Source: an uncultured Mycoplasmatota bacterium
GTDB taxonomy: Bacteria > Bacillota_I > Bacilli_A > RF39 > UBA660
Direction of reading: 5' to 3'
Assembly: GCA_948469295.1 (NCBI GenBank)
Contig: CAOKLK010000009.1
Span: 1-10,543, forward strand
DNA: 10,543 nucleotides
This document shows, one piece after another, positions 1-5,961 of this stretch. The position numbers were made by a program, and so were the translations under genes. Every line of letters starts with the position of its first letter. The stretch's first letter is position 1. The notes under the pieces are model-generated. The model saw nothing but the letters and a program-made list of their open reading frames with translations. It did not search any database and was not told the DNA's origin.

Positions 1-233
1 AGAACATACATATTAAAGCCGATATAGAAGAAGAAAAGTTAGAAAAAATAAAAGGAGTCGAAAAAATAGAAAAAACAGCCGAGGATTATATTATTAAAAT
101 AGAATCTGACGAATATATTGAAAGCGTATTCAAAGAAATTAAAAACTGTAAAAATGTTACCGAATTTCGCGTGGAAGATCCTTCATTAAATGAAATATTC
201 TTAGATAAAGTAGGAGTAGTATATGAAAACTAA
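1..233 (+). CDS. ABC transporter ATP-binding protein, C-terminal fragment (NatA/YhaQ-like)
   Basis: This is the last 76 codons, read from base 3 to the TAA at 231-233; the start and the whole ATPase core lie outside the window. The visible part is the accessory C-terminal domain found on ATPases of NatA/YhaQ-type exporters. It is an alternating beta/alpha stretch that ends in the family-typical motif VEDPSLNEIFLDKVG, which resembles the 'PSLEDIFL' tail of these proteins. The stop codon overlaps the start of the permease gene by 11 bases, as expected for two subunits of one transporter made by coupled translation. No Walker motif is visible, so the assignment rests on the tail motif and the permease neighbour. 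The substrate cannot be told. Confidence 0.82.
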   Translation, partial: NIHIKADIEEEKLEKIKGVEKIEKTAEDYIIKIESDEYIESVFKEIKNCKNVTEFRVEDPSLNEIFLDKVGVVYEN

Positions 234-1545
234 ATTAAAATTTTTAATCAAACAAAGCTTAAATAAAAAAATCAAAACCAAATGGTTTAAAATAGCAAAT
301 ATCATCATTGCCTTATTTCTAATCGGACTAGTAAACATTGATCGCATTATCACCTTCTTTGGAGGAGACTTTGAAGAAAAAAGAGAAGTATTGGTGATAG
401 ATGAAACTGGAACTTATCCAATCTTTGAAAATTTATTAAATCAAATTTCCGAATCCATTGGGGAATCCAAAAGTTTTGAAATCAAAAAAACCGAAGAACC
501 AGTCGACAATCTAAAGAAAGAATTAAATGAAGAAACTGATCGAATCATTATTTCTTTAAAAAATGATCAAGAAAACTATGTAAAAGGAGAAATTATAAGT
601 TATGATCCAATCGATACGATAACATATCAATTAATTTCTCAAACTTTAAATCAAGTCAAAAGTTCAGTTGTTCTAGAAATGAGTGGATTAACAGAAAATG
701 AAATAAAATCTTTAACCAGTCCTGTGGAAATTGACAAAATTATAACCAATGAAAATGCTGAGGACTCAGAATACAAAGATATGATATCTTCTGGATTAAT
801 TTTGATTTTTATCGTTCCGTTCTTCTTCCTAATTACAATGTTAACACAAATGATCGGAGCAGAAATAAATGATGAAAAATCAACAAGAGGAATGGAAATC
901 ATTATCTCCAATGTCTCACCAAAAGTTCATTTTCTATCAAAAATTACCTCTTCCACTTTATTTGTAATAATTCAAGGATCCTTACTATTGGTATATAGTT
1001 TAATTGCATATTTAATTCGTATGTTACTATCTGCAACAGGAATCTTTGCCGTAAGTGGTAGTGTAGGAACTGAAATTTCTGACTTATTAAAATTAGTTCA
1101 AGAAAGTGGAGCCCTAGATTTATTATTCCAAGGATTACCAATTATGATCATTCTATTTATTACTTCCTTCTTGCTATATTCCATTTTAGCTGGAGTATTG
1201 GCTAGTATGACAACAAGTATAGAAGACTATCAACAATTGCAAACTCCATTAATGATTATTTTATTAGTAGGGTATTACATTGCAATTATGGCAAGTCAAT
1301 TTGATGGAGCGTTATTCATAAAAATTATTTCCTATGTTCCATTACTATCTTTCCTAGTAGCACCAGTAATCTTTATGCTCGGACAAACGACTTTAATTGA
1401 ACTAGGATTATCGACAATAATTTGTATTGCCTTCTGTGTAGTATTCTTCAAATACGGGCTTCGTATTTATAAAGTAGGAATTTTAAATTATAGCAGTTCT
1501 AAATTATGGAAAAAGATTTTTAAATCAATCAACCAAAAAAATTAA
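223..1545 (+). CDS. ABC-2 type transporter permease (NatB/YhaP-like)
   Basis: A 440-residue membrane subunit of an ABC exporter that would pair with the ATPase encoded just upstream. It has an N-terminal membrane helix at about residues 24-46, then a large, mostly polar extracytoplasmic domain (about 47-185). A C-terminal membrane block follows, with helices at about 187-211, 241-270, 302-327, 341-357, 366-386 and 390-410. Between the first two helices of that block is the conserved cytoplasmic signature with EKSTRGMEIIISNVSP (about 218-233). The tail motif YGLRIYKVGIL (about 411-421) is also typical of NatB/YhaP permeases. The start is supported by AGGAG at 212-216, six bases before ATG. Members export sodium or, in other cases, antimicrobial compounds; nothing here fixes the substrate. 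A hairpin terminator directly follows. Confidence 0.88.
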   Translation: MKTKLKFLIKQSLNKKIKTKWFKIANIIIALFLIGLVNIDRIITFFGGDFEEKREVLVIDETGTYPIFENLLNQISESIGESKSFEIKKTEEPVDNLKKELNEETDRIIISLKNDQENYVKGEIISYDPIDTITYQLISQTLNQVKSSVVLEMSGLTENEIKSLTSPVEIDKIITNENAEDSEYKDMISSGLILIFIVPFFFLITMLTQMIGAEINDEKSTRGMEIIISNVSPKVHFLSKITSSTLFVIIQGSLLLVYSLIAYLIRMLLSATGIFAVSGSVGTEISDLLKLVQESGALDLLFQGLPIMIILFITSFLLYSILAGVLASMTTSIEDYQQLQTPLMIILLVGYYIAIMASQFDGALFIKIISYVPLLSFLVAPVIFMLGQTTLIELGLSTIICIAFCVVFFKYGLRIYKVGILNYSSSKLWKKIFKSINQKN

Positions 1546-1574
1546 AAGTTCAGTATTTACACTGAATTTTTTTT
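1546..1574 (+). terminator. Intrinsic terminator of the ABC transporter operon
   Basis: Inverted repeat TTCAGT (1549-1554) and ACTGAA (1561-1566) with the six-base loop ATTTAC, followed by eight T (1567-1574). The A-rich stretch before the stem can pair with part of the T tract to lengthen the stem. It begins right after the permease stop codon. Confidence 0.85.
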
Positions 1575-1920
1575 ATGAATAATGGAAACTGAATTTCATC
1601 AGCAATAAAATAATGAAAATAAAATAGGGTAACGTTAAAATTTTAGTAAGGATATCATAGATCGATGGTGAATTATAAAGTTAAAAAAATGGAAAGAAAT
1701 AAAGAAAAAGAAAATGGAAATAATGATAGGAATACGTTCAGTCGTCATTTTGTGTGCTACAATTATTGTAGTTAGAAGTTTTGACCTTTATGAAGAACAA
1801 AAAGAATTTGATGTGATAAATGGGAGTTGATACTCACTTTATATAGAAACTGTGGAATAGATGGAACGGTTAGTAGTTCAGTAGTAATAAAAAGTTAACA
1901 ACGATATTGAAAAATTTTTT
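1575..1920. other. Intergenic stretch without an intact gene
   Basis: About 350 bases lie between two intrinsic terminators. No open frame here has the length, start and ribosome site of a normal gene. The plus strand has more G than the flanking genes and many in-frame stops. The only coding-like signal is the broken small membrane ORF annotated at 1714-1898. I saw no tRNA or recognisable riboswitch. Some AT-rich stretches could serve as weak promoters, but none has a convincing -35/-10 pair. Confidence 0.6.
1714..1898 (+). pseudogene. Probable remnant of a small membrane-protein gene
   Basis: One frame, starting at ATG 1714 and stopping at TGA 1828-1830, encodes 38 residues: a hydrophobic helix (SVVILCATIIVV) and then a polar stretch, RSFDLYEEQKEFDVINGS. 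Lysine-rich codons also precede the ATG in frame (about 1681-1713), giving a positively charged flank as in an N-terminal membrane anchor. Just after the stop, a different frame (about 1830-1898) gives another protein-like stretch containing YRNCGIDGTVSSSVVIKS, ending at TAA 1896-1898. A hairpin terminator follows 22 bases later. This looks like an anchored surface or prepilin-like protein broken by a frameshift and stops. It could instead be a real 38-residue peptide or chance. No good ribosome binding site is visible. The family is not recognised. Confidence 0.35.
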
Positions 1921-1951
1921 ATAGTCTTTCTAAAAAAAGACTATTTTTTTT
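1921..1951 (+). terminator. Intrinsic terminator downstream of the decayed gene
   Basis: A nine-base perfect stem, ATAGTCTTT (1921-1929) and AAAGACTAT (1936-1944), with a six-base loop and seven further T. Its place after the remnant ORF suggests it once ended that transcript. Its T tract runs into the -35 box of the next promoter. Confidence 0.85.
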
Positions 1952-1978
1952 GCAATTTAAAAACTTCTGCTTTATAAT
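1950..1978 (+). promoter_or_regulatory. Sigma-A-type promoter of the amidase-glycosyltransferase-exonuclease operon
   Basis: TTGCAA (1950-1955) and a perfect TATAAT (1973-1978) are separated by 17 bases. Transcription would start near 1985, about 20 bases before the amidase ATG at 2004. That leader carries the weak ribosome site GGGAAG (about 1994-1999). Confidence 0.75.
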
Positions 1979-2003
1979 AACGATATAAGGATAGGGAAGT
2001 AGA

Positions 2004-3722
2004 ATGGCAGTATCATCTCGAGAAAAAAAGATCATAATTACATTATTAATACTAATTATTGTAAGCTTTTTCAGTTTTTTAATAGGATATCTAAATTATT
2101 TAAAACCAAAACTTGGAGACTTTAAAATAATTGGTATGGAAGAAAAAGAAGAACTATATTTAAGTGTTGCACCATCTCATAATGCAATTCATTACGAAAC
2201 CATTGTAAAAGATAAAGAAGGCGAAGAAATTTATAAAACAACAAGTGAAACAAATGAAATTCCGCTTCCCAATCTTTTAGCAAATCATGGGGATAATTTA
2301 ACGTTCGAAGTATTTGCTAAAAACAAAAATGGTGATATAAAATCTTCCGAAGAAACATTAGAATATACTTGGGAAGAAGCCAGCTTTGTAAGTAACAATG
2401 GTAGATATCTAGATACTACAAATGGATTAACATTAAATCTATATGGATACATAGAAAATACCACCTACATCGTAAAATTAGAATATCGAAATACCAATAT
2501 TTATGAAGAGAAAATAGAAACCGATCACATATACATTCCCTATGAAAAACTAAATGGTTGTGCTGGAAGAGTAACAGCCAAACTTTATACCGAAGAAAAT
2601 CGTTTAATTAGCAATTATAATTTCTACATCAATACTCCTGTAGTAGGAAAAATAAAAATAACTTCTCCCGAAAACGAATTAAGAGATCGACATAAAAGTT
2701 TAACATTAACATTTGAAGGGGGAGAAAATGCCACAGATTATAACCTTTTAATTTTTGAAGAAGGAATATTAAAAACAACTTATAGCATTCCAACTAATAC
2801 CAAAACCTTTGAAATTCCAAAAGAAACGTGGGAAGAAGAAAAAAACTATTATTTGCAACTAGAAGCAAATTACTTAGATTATGAAGAAATCAAAGAAACG
2901 GATGCCATAAGCATCTTTATTGGAAAAAAAGAAACAACCGCTCCAGTTTATGTAAATCATAATCCTTCCTTTATTAAAAGTGGAACAAAAATTACATTAA
3001 ATACTAGAACACCAAACAGTATAATCTACTATACCATTGATGGATCAGAACCAAATACAGAAAGTTATATTTATAAAGAACCAATTACCATTCAAAGTAA
3101 CGTAACTCTAAAAACCTATGCTGTATCAAGCGATCGTTATGATAGTGAAATAAATACCTATGAATTTAAAATTCAAGAAAGACAATTAGTCGTTTATTTA
3201 AGTCCTTCCAACCAATCATCGAACTATGGAAACAAAGAGGCTGGTTATACAACCGAAATGAAAGAAATGAACAGACTAACGGATGTAATTGAACGCATAT
3301 TAAAAGAAAATGGAGTAAAAGTTTATCGAAACCGATCTTCTAATGATATTAATACTCATTTAAGTGAAAGCAATTATGTAAAAAGTGATCTTCATCTAGC
3401 AATTCATTCCAATGCTTCTAAAACCAATGCAAGAGGAATAGAAATATATATAGATTCTCCCACAAGTAAATCTTTAAGTATCGCAACAAATATTTATGAG
3501 AATCTATATCATATTTATCCTGGAAAAAATATCCCTAATACCAATCGTGGGGTAAAATATGCAAATGGTGCTCTTGGAGAAGCCAATGACCACTTCATTC
3601 CTTGTGGAGCCTTAATTGAAGTAGCATACCATGATAACTATGAAGATGCCAAATGGCTTTTAGAAAAACGTGAAGAAATTGGAAATAATATTGCAACTAG
3701 TATTTTACTATTCTATAATTAA
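2004..3722 (+). CDS. Membrane-anchored N-acetylmuramoyl-L-alanine amidase (Amidase_3-like) with chitobiase-type C-terminal-fold domain
   Basis: A 572-residue envelope protein predicted to cut the amide bond between muramic acid and the stem peptide. Residues 10-31 form an N-terminal membrane anchor with positive residues before it, so the rest lies outside the cell. About 36-305 is a beta-rich region that reads as two or three Ig/fibronectin-like modules. About 313-390 matches the small domain seen at the end of chitobiases, with the hallmark YYTIDGSEP (342-350). The catalytic domain (about 394-572) has Glu421 or nearby Glu418 in the first helix, IHSNAS with His468, RGVK near 520, and ALIEVAYHDN with Glu539. 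The usual DPGHGG histidine motif is absent; the equivalent strand reads YLSPSNQ (398-404), a pattern I associate with a clostridial/bacillar amidase subfamily. It is the first gene of a three-gene operon. Confidence 0.85.
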   Translation: MAVSSREKKIIITLLILIIVSFFSFLIGYLNYLKPKLGDFKIIGMEEKEELYLSVAPSHNAIHYETIVKDKEGEEIYKTTSETNEIPLPNLLANHGDNLTFEVFAKNKNGDIKSSEETLEYTWEEASFVSNNGRYLDTTNGLTLNLYGYIENTTYIVKLEYRNTNIYEEKIETDHIYIPYEKLNGCAGRVTAKLYTEENRLISNYNFYINTPVVGKIKITSPENELRDRHKSLTLTFEGGENATDYNLLIFEEGILKTTYSIPTNTKTFEIPKETWEEEKNYYLQLEANYLDYEEIKETDAISIFIGKKETTAPVYVNHNPSFIKSGTKITLNTRTPNSIIYYTIDGSEPNTESYIYKEPITIQSNVTLKTYAVSSDRYDSEINTYEFKIQERQLVVYLSPSNQSSNYGNKEAGYTTEMKEMNRLTDVIERILKENGVKVYRNRSSNDINTHLSESNYVKSDLHLAIHSNASKTNARGIEIYIDSPTSKSLSIATNIYENLYHIYPGKNIPNTNRGVKYANGALGEANDHFIPCGALIEVAYHDNYEDAKWLLEKREEIGNNIATSILLFYN

Positions 3723-3724
3723 TA

Positions 3725-3732
3725 AAAGGAGA
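3725..3732 (+). promoter_or_regulatory. Ribosome binding site that fixes the glycosyltransferase start
   Basis: AAAGGAGA lies six bases before ATG 3739. It favours this start over an in-frame ATG at 3670, which would lie inside the amidase gene and would add 23 residues that do not fit the family. Confidence 0.85.
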
Positions 3733-3738
3733 TTTGAA

Positions 3739-4731
3739 ATGAAACTAATAAGCTTTGCAATACCTTGTTACAACTCTGAAGAATACATGTCTCATGCCAT
3801 TGAAACTATTTTGACTGGGGGAGACGAAGTAGAAATTATCATTATCAATGATGGAAGTAGTGATCACACATTAAAAATTGCAAAACAATATGAAAAAAAA
3901 TATCCTAAAATAGTCAAGGCAATAGATAAAAAAAATGGCGGACATGGTTCTGGAGTCAACAAAGGATTAGAACTAGCAACAGGTCTATACTATAAAGTAG
4001 TAGATAGTGATGATTGGGTAGATGAAACTTCTTTAAAAAAAGTATTAAATCAAATCAAAAACTTCCAAGAAAACAAACAACAAGTAGATTTATTAATAGC
4101 AAACTATGTTTATGAAAAAGGAAATGAGCAAAAAGTAATACGTTATCCAAATATTCCTGAAAATCAAATCTTTACTTGGAAAGATATCAAAAAATTTAAA
4201 ATCGGTGAATATCTTTTAATGCATTCTGTATTTTATCGAACCGAATTCTTAAAAAGTACCAAAATTAAATTACCAGAGCATACTTTTTATGTGGATAATA
4301 TCTTTGTTTACTATCCTTTACCAAAAGTAAAAACAATGTTTTATATCAATACAGATTTTTATCGTTACTATATTGGAAGAGATGATCAATCTGTAAATGA
4401 ATCGGTAATGTTAAAAAGAATCGATCAACAAATTTTTGTAACCAAAACTATGATAGATTTTGGCAGTCCACTAAAATATTCGAAAGAATTAAAAACTTAT
4501 TTATTACACTATTTAGCAATTATGATAAGCATATGTAATATCCTATTAAAATTAGAAAATACCAAAGAAAATAAAGCAAAACGAAAAGACGTATGGCAAT
4601 ATTTAAAAAAATATGATAAAAAATTATATCAAAAAATAAGATTCCAATCTTTCGCAACGATCACATGCCTTCCTAGATGTTTTGCAATTCCAGGTTATAA
4701 AATAGCCCAAAAAATTTACAAATTCAATTAA
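3739..4731 (+). CDS. Glycosyltransferase family 2 (GT-A fold)
   Basis: A 330-residue enzyme predicted to transfer a sugar from a nucleotide-sugar donor to a growing glycan, probably at the inner face of the membrane. The N-terminus is a textbook GT2 Rossmann-like strand: FAIPCYNSEEYM (about 6-17), then NDGSSD (37-42) for nucleotide binding, NGGHGSGVN (66-74), and the metal-binding DSDDWVD (89-95). Towards the middle, FYVDN is the likely region of the catalytic base. The C-terminal part has one hydrophobic stretch (LAIMISICNILL), possibly for membrane association, and a basic tail. It starts 16 bases after the amidase stop with a strong ribosome site, so the two are probably co-transcribed. 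The acceptor is unknown; an envelope polysaccharide or teichoic-acid-like polymer is a guess from the amidase neighbour. Confidence 0.88.
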   Translation: MKLISFAIPCYNSEEYMSHAIETILTGGDEVEIIIINDGSSDHTLKIAKQYEKKYPKIVKAIDKKNGGHGSGVNKGLELATGLYYKVVDSDDWVDETSLKKVLNQIKNFQENKQQVDLLIANYVYEKGNEQKVIRYPNIPENQIFTWKDIKKFKIGEYLLMHSVFYRTEFLKSTKIKLPEHTFYVDNIFVYYPLPKVKTMFYINTDFYRYYIGRDDQSVNESVMLKRIDQQIFVTKTMIDFGSPLKYSKELKTYLLHYLAIMISICNILLKLENTKENKAKRKDVWQYLKKYDKKLYQKIRFQSFATITCLPRCFAIPGYKIAQKIYKFN

Positions 4732-4746
4732 AGGTGTGAGATTTCG

Positions 4747-5610
4747 ATGAAACAAAAATTATTACTAATTGATGGACACAATTTACTTTTTCAAATGTTT
4801 TTTGGAATGCCCAACAAAATCCTAGGAACAAATGGCAGATGTATAGAAGGAATATGGGGGTTTACAGGAGCCCTTTTAAAAATTATCAAAAAAGTAGAAC
4901 CAACCCACATTCTTGTAATTTTTGATGGAGAACAAGAATTAAATCATCAAAAAGAAGACTCTTTATACAAAAGAAATCGCTTAAATTATAAAAATGTGGC
5001 TGATAACAAAAATCCGTTTTCCATTTTTACAGATCTCAAAAATGTACTAACAGAATTAAAAATATCGTATTTTGAAACAACATATGGCTTTGAAACGGAT
5101 GATTACATCAAAGAGTATTGTAAAAATTACGAAAAAGAATATGAAATTATCATTTCTTCTTTAGATTATGATTATATAAGTTTAATAAATGATCATGTTT
5201 CCTTGCTAACTTACCGTGGATCTTCTTCTACTATTTATAATCCTGAAAAAGTATTATCCAAATGGAAAGTAAAACCAGAATTCTTTGTAGATTACAAAGC
5301 TCTAGTAGGAGACCCATCAGATTCTATTGCTGGTATTCCAAGAATAGGACCCAAAACAGCAGCACTCTTAATTCAAGAGTATGGACATGTAGAAAATATT
5401 TTAAAAAAGAAAGACCAAATAAAAAAAGAAAATATTCGGTTAACTTTAGAAATATTTGAAAATGATTTATTACATAATTTAAAATTAATAAAATTAGAAG
5501 GAACCAATGAAATTCCTATAAAAATAGAACAATTAATCTATAAAAATGAAAATAAAAAAACCAAAGAAATTTTGGCAAAATTAAATTTAATCGAAGAAAA
5601 TAAAATATAA
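4747..5610 (+). CDS. Stand-alone 5'-3' exonuclease (PolA N-terminal domain / FEN-like)
   Basis: A 287-residue structure-specific nuclease like the 5' nuclease domain of DNA polymerase I, made here as a separate protein as in B. subtilis YpcP. Metal-binding acidic residues appear in order: LIDGHN with Asp9, IFDGE with Asp60, ETDDY with Glu116, Asp118 and Asp119, SLDYDY with Asp140 and Asp142, and GDPSDS with Asp189 and Asp192. The helix-hairpin-helix that binds DNA follows, GIPRIGPKTA (196-205). The YKRNR motif (about residues 75-79) matches the basic arch region of the family. The length is as expected for a free-standing enzyme. The likely role is removal of RNA primers and flaps during lagging-strand synthesis and repair. 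The start is supported by AGGTGTG at 4732-4738. The gene is 15 bases after the glycosyltransferase, so it seems to be the last gene of that operon. Confidence 0.9.
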   Translation: MKQKLLLIDGHNLLFQMFFGMPNKILGTNGRCIEGIWGFTGALLKIIKKVEPTHILVIFDGEQELNHQKEDSLYKRNRLNYKNVADNKNPFSIFTDLKNVLTELKISYFETTYGFETDDYIKEYCKNYEKEYEIIISSLDYDYISLINDHVSLLTYRGSSSTIYNPEKVLSKWKVKPEFFVDYKALVGDPSDSIAGIPRIGPKTAALLIQEYGHVENILKKKDQIKKENIRLTLEIFENDLLHNLKLIKLEGTNEIPIKIEQLIYKNENKKTKEILAKLNLIEENKI

Positions 5611-5611
5611 A

Positions 5612-5797
5612 TTATTTTCGGTTCATAATAGCAAGAGCAAGGAATAAAACAATTCCTACTGCAATCACCATTAAAAAAACATTTAAAATATCTTTGGGCA
5701 AAAATTGTAACAAGAAATCATAAAATTCATTCCAAATATCTTGAAAAAAACGAATAAAATCTTGAAATACCCCTTTGAAAGAATCTAATATATCCAT
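5612..5797 (-). CDS. Small amphipathic single-pass membrane protein, function unknown
   Basis: A 61-residue protein read on the minus strand. Residues 1-33 are rich in Phe, Ile, Leu, Asp and Trp, with aromatics spaced three to four apart (FQDFIRFFQDIWNEFYDFLL), as in an amphipathic helix that lies on a membrane. After LPKD, residues 38-58 form a membrane helix, and the protein ends in NRK. The start at 5797 is chosen because GAGAGAAGG (5804-5812 on the minus strand) sits six bases upstream; an ATG at 5803 touches the site, and an ATG at 5881 would run through the promoter. A good promoter lies directly upstream. The stop is one base from the stop of the exonuclease gene, tail to tail. I recognise no family; a holin-like, toxin-like or regulatory small protein are all possible and none is shown. 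Confidence 0.65.
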   Translation of the reverse strand: MDILDSFKGVFQDFIRFFQDIWNEFYDFLLQFLPKDILNVFLMVIAVGIVLFLALAIMNRK

Positions 5798-5820
5798 AAA
5801 CATCCTTCTCTCTAATAATA

Positions 5821-5849
5821 ATTGTATCTTAAAGTATTCACCCTGTCTA
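5821..5849 (-). promoter_or_regulatory. Promoter of the small minus-strand membrane protein
   Basis: Read on the minus strand, TAGACA (5849-5844) and TACAAT (5826-5821) are separated by 17 bases. Each differs from the sigma-A consensus at one position. Transcription would start near 5814, just before the ribosome site at 5804-5812. The -35 box lies in the loop of the hairpin at 5836-5861. Confidence 0.65.
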
Positions 5850-5861
5850 GGTGAATTTTTT
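5836..5861 (+). terminator. Hairpin with T tract, likely terminator of the plus-strand operon
   Basis: A seven-base perfect inverted repeat, ATTCACC (5836-5842) and GGTGAAT (5850-5856), with loop CTGTCTA and five further T on the plus strand. There is no T tract in the other direction. It is the first good terminator after the exonuclease gene, about 225 bases past its stop. It also brackets the -35 box of the minus-strand promoter, so it could instead, or also, be an operator. Confidence 0.65.
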
Positions 5862-5863
5862 AA

Positions 5864-5937
5864 TAGAAAAATAAAATGCATTTTTCTACTAGAAATAAAG
5901 AAAAGAAAATGATATATTTATTTTATAAAGTAGAAAA
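5864..5937. repeat. Clustered TAGAAAA inverted repeats upstream of the surface-protein gene
   Basis: TAGAAAAA (5864-5871) pairs with TTTTTCTA (5881-5888) across nine bases. TTTTCTACT (5882-5890) also pairs with AGTAGAAAA (5929-5937) across 38 bases. The two pairings use the same middle arm, so they exclude each other. In DNA this AT-rich the match may be chance. It lies where the promoter of the surface-protein gene should be; I see no clear -35/-10 pair there, only a TATAAA at 5924-5929 without a -35 box. Confidence 0.3.
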
Positions 5938-5961
5938 TAAGTAATAAAGAGAGGTAAAAAA

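Noticed and set aside
651..1141. Minus-strand open frames opposite the permease gene
   Set aside because: They are shadows of an AT-rich coding gene: no ribosome sites, no recognisable motifs, and the plus-strand protein is clearly real.
1757..1771. Palindrome CTACAAT-T-ATTGTAG as a repressor operator
   Set aside because: It lies inside the decayed ORF rather than at a promoter. Its spacing does not match a known operator such as the BlaI/MecI type, so it is not called a regulatory site.
1714..1860. Mycoplasma-type code (TGA as Trp) joining the remnant ORF through TGA 1828
   Set aside because: All good genes here use TGG for Trp, and sufD ends naturally at a TGA that overlaps the sufS start. 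The standard code fits, and reading through TGA only reaches a TAG at 1858.
3670..3738. A longer glycosyltransferase starting at ATG 3670
   Set aside because: The extra 23 codons lie in the amidase gene in another frame. AAAGGAGA sits just before ATG 3739, and MKLISFAIPCYN is the normal GT2 start.
5262..5459. A 65-residue plus-strand open frame inside the exonuclease gene
   Set aside because: It overlaps the helix-hairpin-helix region of a convincing nuclease in another frame and has an odd Arg/Ser-rich composition.
5798..5881. An 89-residue version of the minus-strand protein starting at 5881
   Set aside because: The added codons cover the promoter, hairpin and ribosome site. The extra residues look non-coding, and ATG 5797 has a well-spaced GAGAGAAGG.
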